Positions 11,562 through 24,500 of a DNA stretch of 64,000 nt are shown piece after piece. A program made the translations under genes and the position numbers. Numbering within the stretch: position 1 is the first letter of the stretch; each line of letters begins with the position of its first letter. Where the stretch lies: NCBI GenBank assembly GCA_032433595.1, contig JASWJB010000218.1:1-64000 (forward strand), read 5' to 3'. Under the pieces are notes generated by a model. That model was not told the origin of the DNA, did not search any database, and was given only the letters and a program-made list of their open reading frames with translations. Origin of the DNA: Conoideocrella luteorostrata (lineage: Eukaryota; Ascomycota; Sordariomycetes; Hypocreales; Clavicipitaceae).

Positions 11562-13950
11562 ACAGACGTGGTGATTGCGATGCCTTGATGGCGGAGTCAC
11601 AACATTGATCCAACTTGTCCCTTTGCATCCGCATTGTTATTATACCAGGGACAAGTTGGCTACCTCATCATCTTTCATCTATGTTCTTTGACTTGCGATT
11701 TCAGCCGCGTAGGGAGTTTGGGAAACATTTACATCACTGAACAGGTTCATATGTATCAAGAAGCAAAATGGAATGTGTCATCATCGGGAAAGGGACTGGG
11801 AACAAGAAAATAAAAGCATAAGCAAAGATTGGACAGGGGTCAGGCTCAGGACACCGGGGTCGGTTTTAGGTTTCCTGAGATGTGATTTACGATAGCTAGA
11901 TTTACGAAGGGGTAGAGGGACCCCTTCGACGCAAAGTCATTTTCTCGTCATATTGGCTCTCCTCGTGAATCGATTGACTGCAATGTACTGATCCAGGTAG
12001 ATGCAGCAGCCATGCGTCCCCCGTACCACTCACTACACCAGGCCATGGGGGCAATTCTGTAAGCAGCGAACTTCGTTGGACAGCGGTGAAATGAGCACAA
12101 CCCTTTCAGCCAGTACAGTTGTTGCACATGAACATCTGCGTCAGGTAATCTTGGATCCAGACACATGGCACAGTGCAAGAGGTCGGATCGGAACAGGCTG
12201 TACCTACGTGTGCGCTAAGTTGGAGATAACCCGATGAAAAGGGGGATGCACTGTATGGGGCGATGCGGTCGAAATTTACTTGGCGTTCAATTGTTCAGAC
12301 TGAAGCCATTTACGAGTCGCCCGGGCGTGGCGTGCGTGCGACTGTCTTCCAAAGGGAAATATCTACATACTATTATGGCTGGGTTACATCTGCTAACTTA
12401 CCGGTGCATGAGGTTTTGCTGTCGTGGATAAATAGTTCGATGTCGATCGCTTCTATTCTCATGTGAACCACAAATGGTGGTCTTATTCATGTGGTGGCTT
12501 GCATCCGGTGTGATGGAATCGGCAGACATTGCAGCACCTGTCCGGGCATCCTCTGCACGATGATATACATAGAACCAACAACAGGCCAGTAAAACCGAGA
12601 GCTTACAAGGTAGCTAGCTATTTCGCAAAACAGGACATGGCCGCGATTGCTACCCGATGTTGTCCGCATGTTACACCTGCATGTAACTTCGGGATGTCAC
12701 CTGCGGCTAGACGATAAGCTACCCTGAAATGATACCAAAGCTGCCGAACCATGCAAAGAGCCAGCCAGTCAGAAGACCCTCAAATACCGGTGTGCGTGGG
12801 AGCGCAACTACGAGATGTTCCGGCCAGTGAGAACAGAGCGTGGCGGCATATTTGATGTATTTTGAGTGGCTCGCTGCATTATCTTCCAACAGCAGGTCTC
12901 AGCGCCACCGTTAAATCTACACCTTCCACAGCACAGGAAATTTTGGCGACCTAGTGTTCTACAATGGCTGATAAGCAAGATGTGCCGTGTTGTGAACCTT
13001 TTCAATCATGTAGTACTGTTATGATACCAATGGGCAGCGTTTTTGTTCACGGGGAACGTGGAAAGTACTGCCGGAGCTGTGTAAGATGATGGCATTCACC
13101 CGGACGGCGCCCTGGCAGGATGCTGTGCTGCTTGGGCTGGTTTGCTTGTGTGACTGGATCCGTCCTCCATAGGCGAAGACTTGGGGTTCGACGGAAGAGT
13201 CATGGATCTAGAAGTGAGCTGTCAAGTCGTACACCAGCGAACTGATTGCCCTTGCAGAAGTGCAGCAACCGAGATTTCTGTGGAAAAGGGCTGTGAAAAC
13301 TTCTCCTAGATGATTTTTGGTAGTAGGCCAAGGTATTTACCCGAGTCTTGGCTTATTTTGTAAGCAGTTGGCCTGGCCGGTCAGTAATTCATCCGAGAGA
13401 CAAGTTAAGTCAAGAATGCCCAGGCTGTGGCTTTCTTTGGACGTGGAACTTGCGACCAGGAAAAGCATGCGGTATGCCTCGTTGGGGAAATGCGATGTGT
13501 ATAAAACTACGAGCAAGGTTCAGTCGCGTATGTTATCCGCGTATCTATAAATAAACCGTACTATTAATCTCAATGAGAAGCTACTCAGCATCATCCATCA
13601 ACTCTGTGCATAAAGTACGTAGCTTTTCAATAGCACCATCACTGGCAAGAATAGAGCTTGCCACTCACACCACCGTCCTTGCCCCTCCTCAATTCATCTG
13701 GCATTCGGACAGCACGGTTCCCAACGTCAAATCTGCTTCCGCCGACTTCATTACAGAGTATGAATGGAGGAGGCCCTGCTGTCCCAGTGTAGGGAAGATT
13801 GCGCCGAGTTGATTGGGCAGGCAAAAGTTCTGAATGTATGGCCGGCGGCTCGCTGAAGCCGATTTTTCACAACATTTCGAATCGTCGTGGCTTTTTGAGC
13901 CCAACCTTTTCGCCTGCAACAGCAAAATCAGGCACCAAACTAAACCATAT
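11562..13950. other. Intergenic, no supported gene
   Basis: About 2.4 kb with only short, unsupported frames on both strands. No repeat or RNA gene was recognised. Confidence 0.5.
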
Positions 13951-14323
13951 TCATAAAAGCTTGAGACACTCTCGGAGGGTCTGAAGCTCGGCACTGACGT
14001 AGCAAATTGCTTCGGCGGCTACAGCGAATGCGCCACTGGCGGCGACCTGTTCAAGCTGCTGCAATCCATCGCGGCCCAAGATGGTAGGTATAATGTCCCA
14101 GCCATAAGTATCGGTAAATAACAGAGCCGCCCGGTAGTGAGCTAGGTATATGTGGCGAACAGATGGACTGCGGGTGTCGTCTAAAGGGGGTATTTTATCC
14201 TCGCTGCTCAAATTCCCTGCCTCGGGCCTAGGTACGAACAATATTCTGAGTAAGATCCTTTCTTAACTCACGTGCGTCGACGGCGTTTTCCAATAGACAT
14301 CCCAGCAATTCAAAGATGTCCAT
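13951..14323 (-). CDS. Hypothetical protein, two exons (weak)
   Basis: Two minus-strand segments join cleanly. Exon A is 14323-14272, starting ATG (MDIFELLGCLLENAVDA). Exon B is 14216-13951. The 55-bp intron has donor GTGAGT and acceptor GGCAG. The product is 105 aa, mostly helical (IYLAHYRAALLFTDTYGWDI, then LQQLEQVAASGAFAVAAEAI) and ends CLKLL. The reading frame extends upstream of this ATG to a possible acceptor at about 14357, so the piece could be the 3' end of a longer gene or of a decayed one. No family was recognised. The start is uncertain. Confidence 0.35.
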
Positions 14324-15053
14324 CACTTTGAGCAACGACCCGAGTTCTTCCAAACGCTGATAAGGTGGTCACGGATCTTACAAGTACCTTTCAAAAGATT
14401 TCCTTATGGAATAAAGGATCGAGATGGATGGGAAACACGGGCCCGAAAACGGGTCCAACGGCAGCATATTGCTGATGGGTGCATTAAGAGCGAGTTGACA
14501 AAGTCTGATAATTCGCAACGAAGGACCTGGTGGCGTTCAAAAATGCCCGGACTGTCCCGCAGACATGGAAACCGCAGAAGAGTATGACAGAACTGCAAAA
14601 ACTTCGGTTGATGAAAAGACCTTATCTCACCTCGAATAAAATTTGTAAACCCGAGTCCTTGAGACACTCCTTCACTTGCCGCGTCGGTGTGCCCTTTAGT
14701 GATTGAACCATCAAGAGACGCCGCCAAGCAGTAACCCCGTGTTAAATCCGGGCCGCTTGACAATGCTATACCCCTTTGGTGACCACAAGAAGACCTCCGT
14801 TTCGCTCACGACAGAGATTTTTAACCAATGAAAAGAGAAACGGAGTGCTGTGGGTCGGACGCAGAAGCAAGTTTTTAGCTCTTCCAGACGATGGGACAAA
14901 TGTATAAAGAAGCAACGACCGGCGTCCACGCTTCCGACCTTCCGTTCTTCCTTCTCATTTCAAGATTGACTTAATCTGGAATAAAAGTCACCTCAGGACT
15001 TGCGTATATTTCATAGATTTAGCAAATAATACAAAGAAAAGAGAATTCACGCA
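14324..15053. other. Intergenic / possible 5' part of the weak gene at 14 kb
   Basis: Two overlapping minus-strand frames (14404-14763 and 14711-14929) look protein-like in parts but cannot be joined to each other or to the downstream exons with consistent phases. They could be random or the eroded start of a gene. The last 100 bp before 15054 are A/T-rich and act as upstream sequence for the methyltransferase. Confidence 0.35.
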
Positions 15054-15971
15054 ATGGCCTCTAACCAACACAACAGCTACGGCCCTGGCCATGCCATCCC
15101 CCATGTGAAGCATCACGAGTGGCGGACAGCTGAAAACAGCGCCACCCACCTTATCGCTCATCTTCAATCCGGCGCCGCACAGAACCCTAAGGTCAGAGTG
15201 CTGGATGTTGGTGCTGGCTCAGGCACAATTACAGCTTCGCTGGCTAAATACATACCCGAGGGGCATATTGTAGCCACAGACATCTCGGACGATATCCTGA
15301 AGCGAGCCAAGTTTCACGTGGACAAGGAAGGAATCAAGAACATCAGCTATCAGAAAGCCAGTGTTTATGAGCTCCCTTTCGCCAACTCCAGCTTCGACAT
15401 AACACATGCTCACCAGGTTCTTACACATCTAGACGCGCCGGTTGACGCTATTCGCGAGATGCTGCGGGTAACAAAACCAGGCGGCATTGTGTCACTCCGC
15501 GAGGTAGACATGGCGATGTGGTGTTGGTGGCCGGAGCTTCCTGCTTTACAACTCTTCCACGAGACTCTGGTTAAAAGTATGGTAGACAACGGGGGCAGTG
15601 GAAACGCGGGACGACAACTGCTTTCTTGGTCCATGAAAGCCGACGTCCCAAGGGAGAATATTGAAATGACGTTTGGGACTTGGTGTCATTGTTTGCCTGA
15701 GGATCGCGAGTCGATGGGTAGGTGACTACGATACCACCCCATTTTCCAAGTCGACAGTCACATGGCTGACCATGGCTGACATTACAAATGTAAAGCTGAT
15801 TCCATGATTGAGCGGCTGCGTTTTGGGCCGATGCGTGTCCGGGCTATTGAGCGAGGAATTGCCACGGAAAAGGACATTGACAGCATGATGGAGGCTTGGG
15901 AGAAGTGGAAGGTGACAGAGGACGCAGTGCTGGGACAGACGAGCGGCGAGGCCATAATCCGAAAGGCGTAG
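15054..15971 (+). CDS. Class I SAM-dependent methyltransferase (UbiE/COQ5-like)
   Basis: Two exons: 15054-15717 and 15796-15971 (donor GTAGGT, acceptor AAAG), 840 nt, 279 aa. The SAM-binding motif I is LDVGAGSGT at residues 50-58, with the acidic motif II (IVATDIS) about 20 residues later and a post-motif (HQVLTHLDAP ... LRVTKPGGIV) typical of the Methyltransf_11/UbiE group. The C-terminal exon (DSMIERLRFGP ... MMEAWEKWK) matches the helical cap of fungal UbiE-like enzymes with no assigned substrate. It is cytosolic, with no targeting signal. No biosynthetic neighbours are adjacent, so the substrate is unknown. It is not the ubiquinone enzyme itself as far as I can tell, because it lacks a mitochondrial presequence. 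Confidence 0.85.
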
Positions 15972-16645
15972 TTAAACAGAGAAGTAGAAAGCAAAGCGCG
16001 TAGTAGACGCAGAAGAATAGACCGGCGCTGAATTGCAAGTTTACCAAGCATGATGATTATTACTCCGTACAGTCTGTGTCCATAAATTTCCGACCCCCAG
16101 AGTCGCGTTGCGGCACGCAAGCTGGGTTGGAAATTATTGAACCCCCACTACAGAGTGTACATTGCAGGTCTCGAGGCCGAAAGTGACTAGTTGAACGGTG
16201 AGTGGTGTGAAGGTGGGGCAAATCCAGCCAATCCAGCACCACTTTGGCGCCACTTTACACGTCAAAGTCAACACCAAAGACGACGCGTCTCAGCTCTGTC
16301 GCGTTACCACGGTCCGGCCCACGGTATATCCTGGCGTGTCTTGCCTCCCCCGGTTGCCTGGGCGGCGCCCTTTGCCAGCGACCACCATCCTACGGCTTTG
16401 ATCTCTCCCGTCTTTCTTACCCGGCAAGCCACTGTGAATCTTCATCGAGTCGCATCGCACCTACGCACTGAATTTGAGCGTTTGTTCTTTCTGACTGTGC
16501 AGCTCTGATCACACTTGCCATTCTCCTGATTCATCAGCTTGCATTAGGCGTTCCTGACCGAAAACTTGAACAACTCCTTCTCACGAGCTGTTCCGCTTGC
16601 TCCTCCTATCGACTACACATCACATCGAGGCAACAACGGAACAAG
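15972..16645. other. Intergenic between methyltransferase and cdt1
   Basis: Contains one TACTCCGTAC motif (16061-16070). From about 16.3 kb it becomes the C/T-rich upstream region of cdt1. No gene seen. Confidence 0.5.
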
Positions 16646-18163
16646 ATGTCTCGCCCTGCATTTAAGAGGCGGCAGGCTGCTGAAGTCGTGCCTTCCTCCA
16701 ACTCCATGACCAATTTCACCCGCATTTCGAAGACTCATACGATCTCTGATGCATCGGCAAAGAAATCCATTGTGGTGGAGCTGCCTGCCCCAAGCGCATC
16801 TCGCAAGAGAAAAGCTACCTCAATAGAACGAGAAACCAGCACCGCCCGATCAACTCGACGCACTATCTCTTTCTCTCCCAGCAGCGACGATGAGGGTCAG
16901 CGAGAATCTGCCTCCTCGAAAAGACCCCGACGATCCGGTCCATCGCATCCCGCTGCCGCTGCCGCTGCCGCTGCCGCTGTCACGGTTCAGGTTGCTAAAC
17001 CACCCACCAAGGGCAAAGCTATACAGGTAGCCAAAGCTGCCTCCTCCAGAACAAGAGGCCCCCACAGACCGAGCCAGTCAACGATTATTACCAAATCTGT
17101 CCAACAACAAAAAAATGCTCAGACAAAGATTGATGCGGTTTACAAAAAGAAAACTGAAAAGGCCAAAAACAAGGCAGAGGATAAGACACTGCCTCCTCAT
17201 CTAGCGGAATTGATTGCCCTGAACAAGGCTTTCCTCAAGACTGTTATGATTCACATTGCACACAATGGCAGCATCTCACCTATTGACATTCGGGTCATTT
17301 CGCCAAATATTTCAAGAGCATGGGGCAAACGACAAGTTACAGTGGAAGATATTCGACGATGCATCGCTATTCAATCATGCGGCCAAGGGCATTCTGCGTC
17401 TCCCTTTATCATTTCTGACTATGGCCGAGGAAGACTCTGTGTTGAAGTAGCTCAAGGTGTGGATGGCGTTTCCATCGACGAGGCGCGCTTGTGTCGACAA
17501 TTTAAGGACAACATCCGAGTATTTTGTGCTGAAAGAGCTATGGATCAGATGACGGATGTGGATGTTTCTCTGGAAAGCTTAACTCTGTCTGATCTTCCGC
17601 AAGCAGCTATCAAGGAAATGGGTAACGGCGCCAAGACAAATCATATCCTTGCCAAGGGACAAAAGGCACTATCCGAACTTAAGAGCGACATTGCTACCAA
17701 GCAGCAGAGCAATCTAGAGAAGCAACAAGCCGTCAGTAACTTGCCCATGCTGAACCCCGACGGCAGCAAGATGGGTCTTCTCGACCGAATTCGTCACAAG
17801 CAACTCGCCAAGGCGAACGAGCCTCTCCCGCCGTCTGGCCCGGAGCTTCAACGACGTGCTGCCCTCAACCGAGTCAATGACGTTGCCGCCACCATTTCAA
17901 TGCTCAGCCTGTCCAACCCCATGTCCCTCCCTCGACAAGCGTTCACCATGATGGTCATTTCAGAAAAACTGAAGGATTCGCTACGGGTTCCCATTTCTAA
18001 GGAAGAAGGCATGGCATGCGTCAGGCTCATCGCTACAGAAATTGCACCTGAATGGTTGAGAATTGTACCGATTGGTGGACGAGAGAATGTGGTGATACAG
18101 CGACATAGCCAACCCATTGACAGGGTCATTAATGAGCGGGTTCAAAAGTTGCTGACGGCGTAG
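16646..18163 (+). CDS. cdt1: DNA replication licensing factor Cdt1
   Basis: Loads the Mcm2-7 helicase at replication origins in G1; nuclear. Single exon, 505 aa. The N-terminal about 160 residues are basic and disordered, with a nine-Ala tract (residues 103-111) and basic clusters such as ASRKRK. The central helical region (LPPHLAELIALNKAF onward, residues 182-290) corresponds to the middle winged-helix domain. The C-terminal winged helix (about 428-505: FTMMVISEKLKDSLRVPISK, EGMACVRLIATEIAPEWLRI) is the Mcm-binding CDT1_C domain and is the basis of the call. A sequence near the N-terminus, SNSMTNFTRIS (residues 18-28), resembles a PCNA-binding PIP motif but lacks the Gln and the second aromatic residue. 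Confidence 0.88.
   Translation: MSRPAFKRRQAAEVVPSSNSMTNFTRISKTHTISDASAKKSIVVELPAPSASRKRKATSIERETSTARSTRRTISFSPSSDDEGQRESASSKRPRRSGPSHPAAAAAAAAAVTVQVAKPPTKGKAIQVAKAASSRTRGPHRPSQSTIITKSVQQQKNAQTKIDAVYKKKTEKAKNKAEDKTLPPHLAELIALNKAFLKTVMIHIAHNGSISPIDIRVISPNISRAWGKRQVTVEDIRRCIAIQSCGQGHSASPFIISDYGRGRLCVEVAQGVDGVSIDEARLCRQFKDNIRVFCAERAMDQMTDVDVSLESLTLSDLPQAAIKEMGNGAKTNHILAKGQKALSELKSDIATKQQSNLEKQQAVSNLPMLNPDGSKMGLLDRIRHKQLAKANEPLPPSGPELQRRAALNRVNDVAATISMLSLSNPMSLPRQAFTMMVISEKLKDSLRVPISKEEGMACVRLIATEIAPEWLRIVPIGGRENVVIQRHSQPIDRVINERVQKLLTA
16951..16978 (+). repeat. GCTGCC hexanucleotide tract inside cdt1
   Basis: In-frame GCTGCC tandem encoding the Ala run of Cdt1; a likely site of length variation between strains. 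Confidence 0.85.
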
Positions 18164-19750
18164 GGTTGGGTGACGGGAGTGATGATGATGCATATTTAAC
18201 AGATACCCCTGGTGTTCCCGAGGACGGTTCAGTATTAGCAACGAGGGATCACATTGTAGGAAAAGTGTTTTGATGGATGGATGGCATTGCATTGTGATTT
18301 TATCAGCAGGACATTGGCGTTGGCAAATTGGTTACGGGCATGGTGTTGGAGTTGATGAATCCGCATGTGAAGGAGCTTTACTGTCTTCAGACAAGACGGC
18401 AACTAGATAATGAAATGGCAAAGTCCTGCAAAACCTGGCATCCTTGCCTCTTCTGTGATCTGCTGCCCGGCACTGTTCCACGCAATTAACGGCGAACGCC
18501 TAATCATCGTAGTGCCGCTAACTTTGCGGAAAGTCCATGGAAATTGGTCCACGACCAACAGCGGCTCGCAAATCGCGCCGATGACCGGTGTGGATCGGCA
18601 GCAAAGGCCCTCAAAACGGTGGAAACCGACGGAGTAGTTATTCGCCGACTCACTCGATTGAGCCAGTGCCAGAGTAGCAATTGACCCCAAAGTAGGCTAT
18701 CTAGTTCGAGGCAATTCATATATGATTTTCTGGAGATTCCTGGAGATTTTGTTTTGTTTTATTCTGCATTCTTCCAACGGTCTCCTAACGTGGATATGGA
18801 CGTAAAATTAAAGTTTATAGCCATAGCTATACTCCGTAGCACGAGCTAACTAATAGCCTTCATGCCTCGGTTAGATTTTTTTCCCTTTCTTGATTTCTGT
18901 TTTGGCTGGACGGTTAACTACAACGCGGGCGTACCTAATAAACCGTCATGCTGGCCAGACTTGTTGCCACAACTTGGTTAAGATGAGTCTACGTATAAAG
19001 TATCCCCTCAATTCACACGGCATGGCGTCATTGCAGCCAATTGATGCTCGACTCAACTCCCAAAAGCTAGTCTGCATATTGCCATCTTTCCATCTCGGAA
19101 AATATCCGTGATTTGACCTCGTCGTGCCCCCAAGTGAGTTCCGAACGGCGCAGATGCTCCCGAGTCACCGTCTCTCACGGGCCGATGACCGGGGGGCCGG
19201 AGACGGGCCACCCAACCGACGGTCCTTAGATCGGCTTCTTGGGTGGGATTTTGAACGGGCCCACGGCATCGTAATGGAGAAAAAAGGTGGACAGCTTGGT
19301 GCTTGTTTGGCTGGAAGGTGTTGTGGACAGGGGGACGTGAGCAAGGTTACATTTTGCAGGGAAACTGGAAAAACAAAACCATAGTTAACCAAAACATAAA
19401 TCGATATTTAATACCCTCCCGTTCCCCCTTTCCTGTTTTGATTCGAAAACTTTTGATGTGCTTCGTATCTCGATTGGATGTTGTGTGCCTAATTTAAGGT
19501 TCATTCGCTTTGGTATGCATTGCTGGGTTGCAGCCCTTATCTCAGTACAATTATTATACTATTTGATGAAGTTGATACAGTGGTAACGGGGGGATGTATC
19601 ATTGTCCTCTTGAACATTTCTGAATTGGAGAAGCTTCATATGAGCGTGCGTGCGAGCCGTCAGGACATACACTGGAAGGCTATTCCTCCTCGTTTGCGTT
19701 AGCACCTGTTCTTCTTATGAATCAGGCCCCCTTCCCGTACTTCCTTGATC
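18164..19750. other. Intergenic between cdt1 and the MFS gene
   Basis: No gene supported. A TACTCCGTA motif lies at 18830-18838. The last about 300 bp are A/T-rich. Confidence 0.5.
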
Positions 19751-21546
19751 ATGGTCACGACGTCTGAGAACCGCGAGTCAAATCTGCAGCCGTTTCGGTC
19801 AACCGCACCAGACGATGTCGAGCCGCTTGATGGCCCGGTGCGGTCGACCCAAGTTTACCGCTCCGTCTCGCATGTCTCTGGTCATGACGCTTTCGAGGCC
19901 TCTCACCAGCATGATGTCGCCGCCGAGGACGACGCGGAGGATGCGGACAACGTCTACAACCGCCTGTCGCGCCGTCGAAAGGGGCTCATTGTGGCAATCA
20001 TGTCCTTTTGCGCATTCCTCTCCCCTATGTCCAGCACGTCCATCTTGGCTGCCACTCCGGAAGTAGCCAAAGCCTATCAGACAACAGGATCAATCATCAA
20101 TGTCAGCAACGCGGGCTACATGGTCTTTATGGGCATATCACCCATTGTATGGGGTCCCATGAGTCAAGTGTTTGGGCGGTGGCCGGTGACGATGTTGACG
20201 GCCATTTTGTTCTTCTTGTTAAGTTTGGCAACGGCGCTGGCGCCTAATCTGGCAGCTTTCTTTGTGTTTCGTGCATTGTCTGCGTTTGAAGGAACAGCGT
20301 TCATATTGCTTGGAGCGGCGTGCCTAGGGTACGTATGCTGCTGGTGTATGACAAACAGCTCAACGCACGCATGCGTCCCCCCCCCCCCCTCCTTCCCTGC
20401 TTGAAAGTTGGCGACAGAGGCGCCAGGATTGTCAGATTCCAAGACTAATGCAGAGTACGTAGTGATATTTATCGCCCAACAGAACGCGGCACCGCCATAG
20501 GATGGTTCATGTCCGGCACTCTCATCGGACCAGCCCTCGGTCCCTTCATCGGCGGGATTATCGTTACGTATTCATCATGGCGGTCCATTTTCTGGCTTCA
20601 AACGGCACTTGCAGGCACTGGCGTCCTCGGCGTTTTCTTTCTCGTCCCTGAGACGGCCCACCACAAGAAGATAGATGACCTGAACGGCCTTTCGGGAAAA
20701 GATAAGGCCAAGGCTATAATGCATATGATCAATCCGATCCGAGTTCTGCGCTTGTTCCGATATTGGAATCAGGTTCTCGTAGCATGTGGCAGCTCTGCTT
20801 TGGTGTGGAATATGTACAGCCTGCTCACGCCGATTCGTTACGTTTTGAACCCGCGCTTCCATCTCGAGTCCCCGCTGCTGTCCGGGCTGTTCTACTTGGC
20901 ACCGGGAACTGGATATCTGGTTGGAACATTCATGGGCGGTCGCTGGGCAGACCATACCGTCCAAGTGTGGATTAAGAAGCGGAATGGCGTTCGCATCCCG
21001 GAAGACAGGCTGCGTTCATCTGTTCCTTTCATGGGGCTTGTGATGCCTGCCTGCATCCTCGTGTATGGCTGGACGGTCGACCAAGCCGTGGGAGGCATTC
21101 CCGTTCCCGTTATTGCCCTGTTCATCCAAGGGGTTGGGCAGCTCTTCAGCTTCCCATCGCTGAACACCTACTGCTTAGATGTCATGCCAGGCCAAGGTGC
21201 CGAAGTCGTGGCGGCGAACTACTTTGTGAGATACCTGGCTGGATGCCTCGGTACCGCCGTGGTGTTACCGGCAGTTGAAGGCGTCGGCGTGGGTTGGTTC
21301 TCGACTATTTCGGCCTTATTCCTAGGAGCATCCACGATTGGCGTAATGGCAGCAATTCGGTGGGGAGAGTCGTGGAGGAAGGGTATCGATGCTAAGTTGG
21401 AGACGGAAAAGAAGGCAAGGGGAGGAAAGGCGCGCAAGCAGACGTCTGAAAAAGAACCCAAGAGTGATCATGGTCAGGCACCTGTGGCGACAATGGTCAC
21501 GGATTTGGAAAGAGGCCAGAAAAGTACACATGGTAGTAGCCAGTAG
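19751..21546 (+). CDS. MFS transporter, DHA1-type drug:H+ antiporter
   Basis: Plasma-membrane major facilitator, probably a proton-coupled exporter. Two exons: 19751-20328 and 20463-21546 (donor GTACGT, acceptor CGTAG), 1662 nt, 553 aa. A hydrophilic N-terminus of about 75 residues precedes the first helix (KGLIVAIMSFCAFLSPMSST). The MFS motif between helices 2 and 3 reads WGPMSQVFGRWP. The DHA1 motif C region in helix 5 is GWFMSGTLIGPALGPFIGG. A long cytoplasmic loop separates the two six-helix halves, and the tail is Lys-rich and acidic. The substrate cannot be read from sequence. The nearest genes (cdt1, DUF3405) give no clue. Confidence 0.85.
20377..20389 (+). repeat. Poly-C run in the MFS intron
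   Basis: Thirteen consecutive C inside the 134-bp intron (20329-20462) of the transporter gene. Confidence 0.9.
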
Positions 21547-24500
21547 AAGGCTGGGTTGATTGACAGGAGAAGCACATCTGCATATGGCTTTGAAGGGTTC
21601 ATACAATGCGGAGTATCACCTTGCAGTCCATGTTGGTACTGTCACAACTGGTGTGTGGTACGTTTGTCTTCTTCGCGTGGAAGAAGACTGTGTGTGACTT
21701 TGACATGCACATGGGTTGACAGGTGTGACGGTGATGCGCGGTTTCCCCATCCCGATAGACGGCTGTGCATATCGCGTTTGGCATTTATTCATCGGCGGCA
21801 ATCAAGCCACACTTTCATGAGTTGAATTTTTTACGGTAGTGTTCAATTTTCAGATTCCCCAAGCTGTAGAGGAAGCATGCGAGGACGTAGTACTGTCCAC
21901 GGATGCAGTGCAGTGAGTGCTTAACAGGTCATGACATGCTGATGTGGGTGGTGGAGTACAGCACGGGTTACCCGGTGCTGGAAAGGAGAGGACAGCCCCG
22001 TCCGACATGGATGTTAAAGTTCATTTACTAGTACGAATCTGACGTATCTTGATTGACTGCTGGTTGGAACCAAGGTGAGTACATAACAAGGGGGGTGGTT
22101 CGAATCAACAAATATGTGGCCGCTCTGCAAAATTATTATGCCACATCCACCACGACCCCGAATTGTCTACGGAAATCTAAAAGAAGTACATGTAATTCGC
22201 CAGTTCAAATCACGACTTCTCCGTACTACCGATTACCCTGTCTGATGCTGCAGCAACAAATTACGTGAGACTAACTTTTGCAGATGCAATCAATACTTTG
22301 ACGGCCGACACCGTTCCGGACAGGGGGACCGACGCAGCACGGCCACCCTGTTGGGTAACACAGCGTGCGTCTAGGTGCTACGCAGGACAAACTTAATTCC
22401 AATATTGTGCAGTACTCCATGCAGCAATTAACGACAAGTGCAGTAGTTAATCCTGCTCAGAAAAGGGGTCAAGGTTGGGGCGGGCTGCAAGAGATAAGGA
22501 AGGTGAGGTGCGATCTCGAACATGATCACGGGTGCATTGCAGTCGAAGAGGGGCGTGCACTAACGATGAGAGCCGTTTCTGGCTGGAATTCTAGTTAGCG
22601 GAGAGTAGGGTGCCGTATGCAAGCACAATGGAAACGATTCATGGCGAGGCGTGGAAGGTGCCTTGGTGCCACAGGCGCGTGCGAAATAGCCCATGCATAT
22701 GCAGTCAGATATCCAGTCATCTCGGCTGCTATCTTAGCTGCTTGTTGGCGTGGCAGTGCCGTGACTCCGATGATTGTCATTCGGAATAATGAGACGTGGA
22801 CTCCGTAGGGAGAACTCAGACCGCTGTGGAGGGACAATTCACTTGAATGTGTACTTTAACTTAACGCTCGTTATGTGCCTGAAAGGCGGGAATAGTCCTC
22901 CGTAACTTTGAGAGGCGCTCAATCACTGTAAAGGGATGTTTCATCTCCGTACTGAGCGTAGACATTCTCGAGTCTGCCATGCAAAACGTCACGTCGTTGA
23001 ATGAGGCATCCACTCTCTGCGTGGGGCTCTCAGCGAAAACTGTGAGGTTTGTATAGCCACATGCGGTGCTCTGATTGGATAGGATAAGGTGAGGGCCATG
23101 GTACTATCATCACCCTCGCGACTTGAGGGCAGCAGGAGAATAGCTCCTGCATGCATGTCATCACGTCCGGCGGAGTGAATGGTATGCTCTGCCTATCGAA
23201 ACCAGCTCTGTGCAAACGTTGATGAACCAGCTTGAGAATGCGGCACCCATCACATCTTGTTCAATGATCAAGCTTTCCGCCGCTGTCTCGGCAGACCGAT
23301 AAAGTCAATGTCCCATGGCAATGCTATCGAAGCCCTTATTGTCCAGCTGCTAGCCAAAGACGTCCATGTACGATCTTCATCTTGCTTCCTCTCCTAACTT
23401 AGTTACTCCGTAGTTAATTCGTTAGCTGCTCCCTGTTCAAAAGGGGTGACGATCTCTGGCGGCTTGAGGAATGAATCCATTTGTGCACTGCGGAGTGACT
23501 CGCCGTACGGACTACGTGCAAACGATATTGACTGTATTCACGTACTGACATGCGCAGCGTCGGTTTCAAAGTCATGCTGTCTCAGTATTGGCCAAAAAAC
23601 CGCCCATTCCCCTGACCGGGTCGATCACGCAGCGTCGGTTGATTACCAGTACTCCGTAGTTAACTAGTATATTTAACTGAGCAACTCGATAGCTAACTAC
23701 GGAGTGCGGAGTAGAGTCTGCTCGTGTACACCTATGTCTGCGCGTGAACAGAATGGTTTCGTCGTGCTCCCTGAGCCAATGACAGACACAAGCAATGGAG
23801 AAAAAGCCCACGGCATGGGGCCGTCCGGTGGCCAATAATTCGATATGTTTCTGATGGTTGGAATGTCGTAGCTCCCGAACCCGCGCTTCGATGGGAGACG
23901 CGTCTAGCCCCGATTTTATGTATTTTACTTGGGCCCCGATTTTACCCCTGCCAGCCACGATTGCAGGGTTTCTTGATGTCTGACGAATGCGAGGCCGCGT
24001 GGACGCTCCTTGTTCTTTCTTTTTCTTCTGTCGTGGGACTGCTAACTAAGTAACTACTCCCGACGCGTACGTGCCTCTACTAGTATAATAACTATGATAT
24101 TTAATGGAGTACTCCGTACGGAGTATTGTGAGCTACTTGAACAGGTTGGGGGGCCCAGGATGATGTGACGGGATGCAGTTTGGCAGTCTCCTCTTCTTCC
24201 TGTACGACGTGTGCGGGCGTCTCGGCAACACGACGATATGAGTGGAGAAATGATGATGAATGCTCGTATTATTGGATCGCATTGCCTATCAACTCAGGGT
24301 GCGAAATAGCCTACGGAGTGCTCCGTATGCTATGAAATAATGGATACGGAGTACGGAGTACTGAGTCCGACATTGTAGACTACGGAGTGCGTTCTTGCTC
24401 ACTTGCCTCCCTCGTGTACATAGTGTCATTCCAGTCAATGTCTGGAGACTGAGTCGTACGCAACAGCTCATTATCCACAACGCCTCACAGCCCCCGCGGA

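Noticed and set aside
14404..14929. Long minus-strand frames as the 5' exons of the 14-kb gene
   Set aside because: Phases cannot be joined to the downstream exons with introns of normal size.
22070..22120. GGTTCGAATC B-box-like sequence, possible tRNA
   Set aside because: No matching A box, acceptor stem pairing or T-run terminator at the right spacing.
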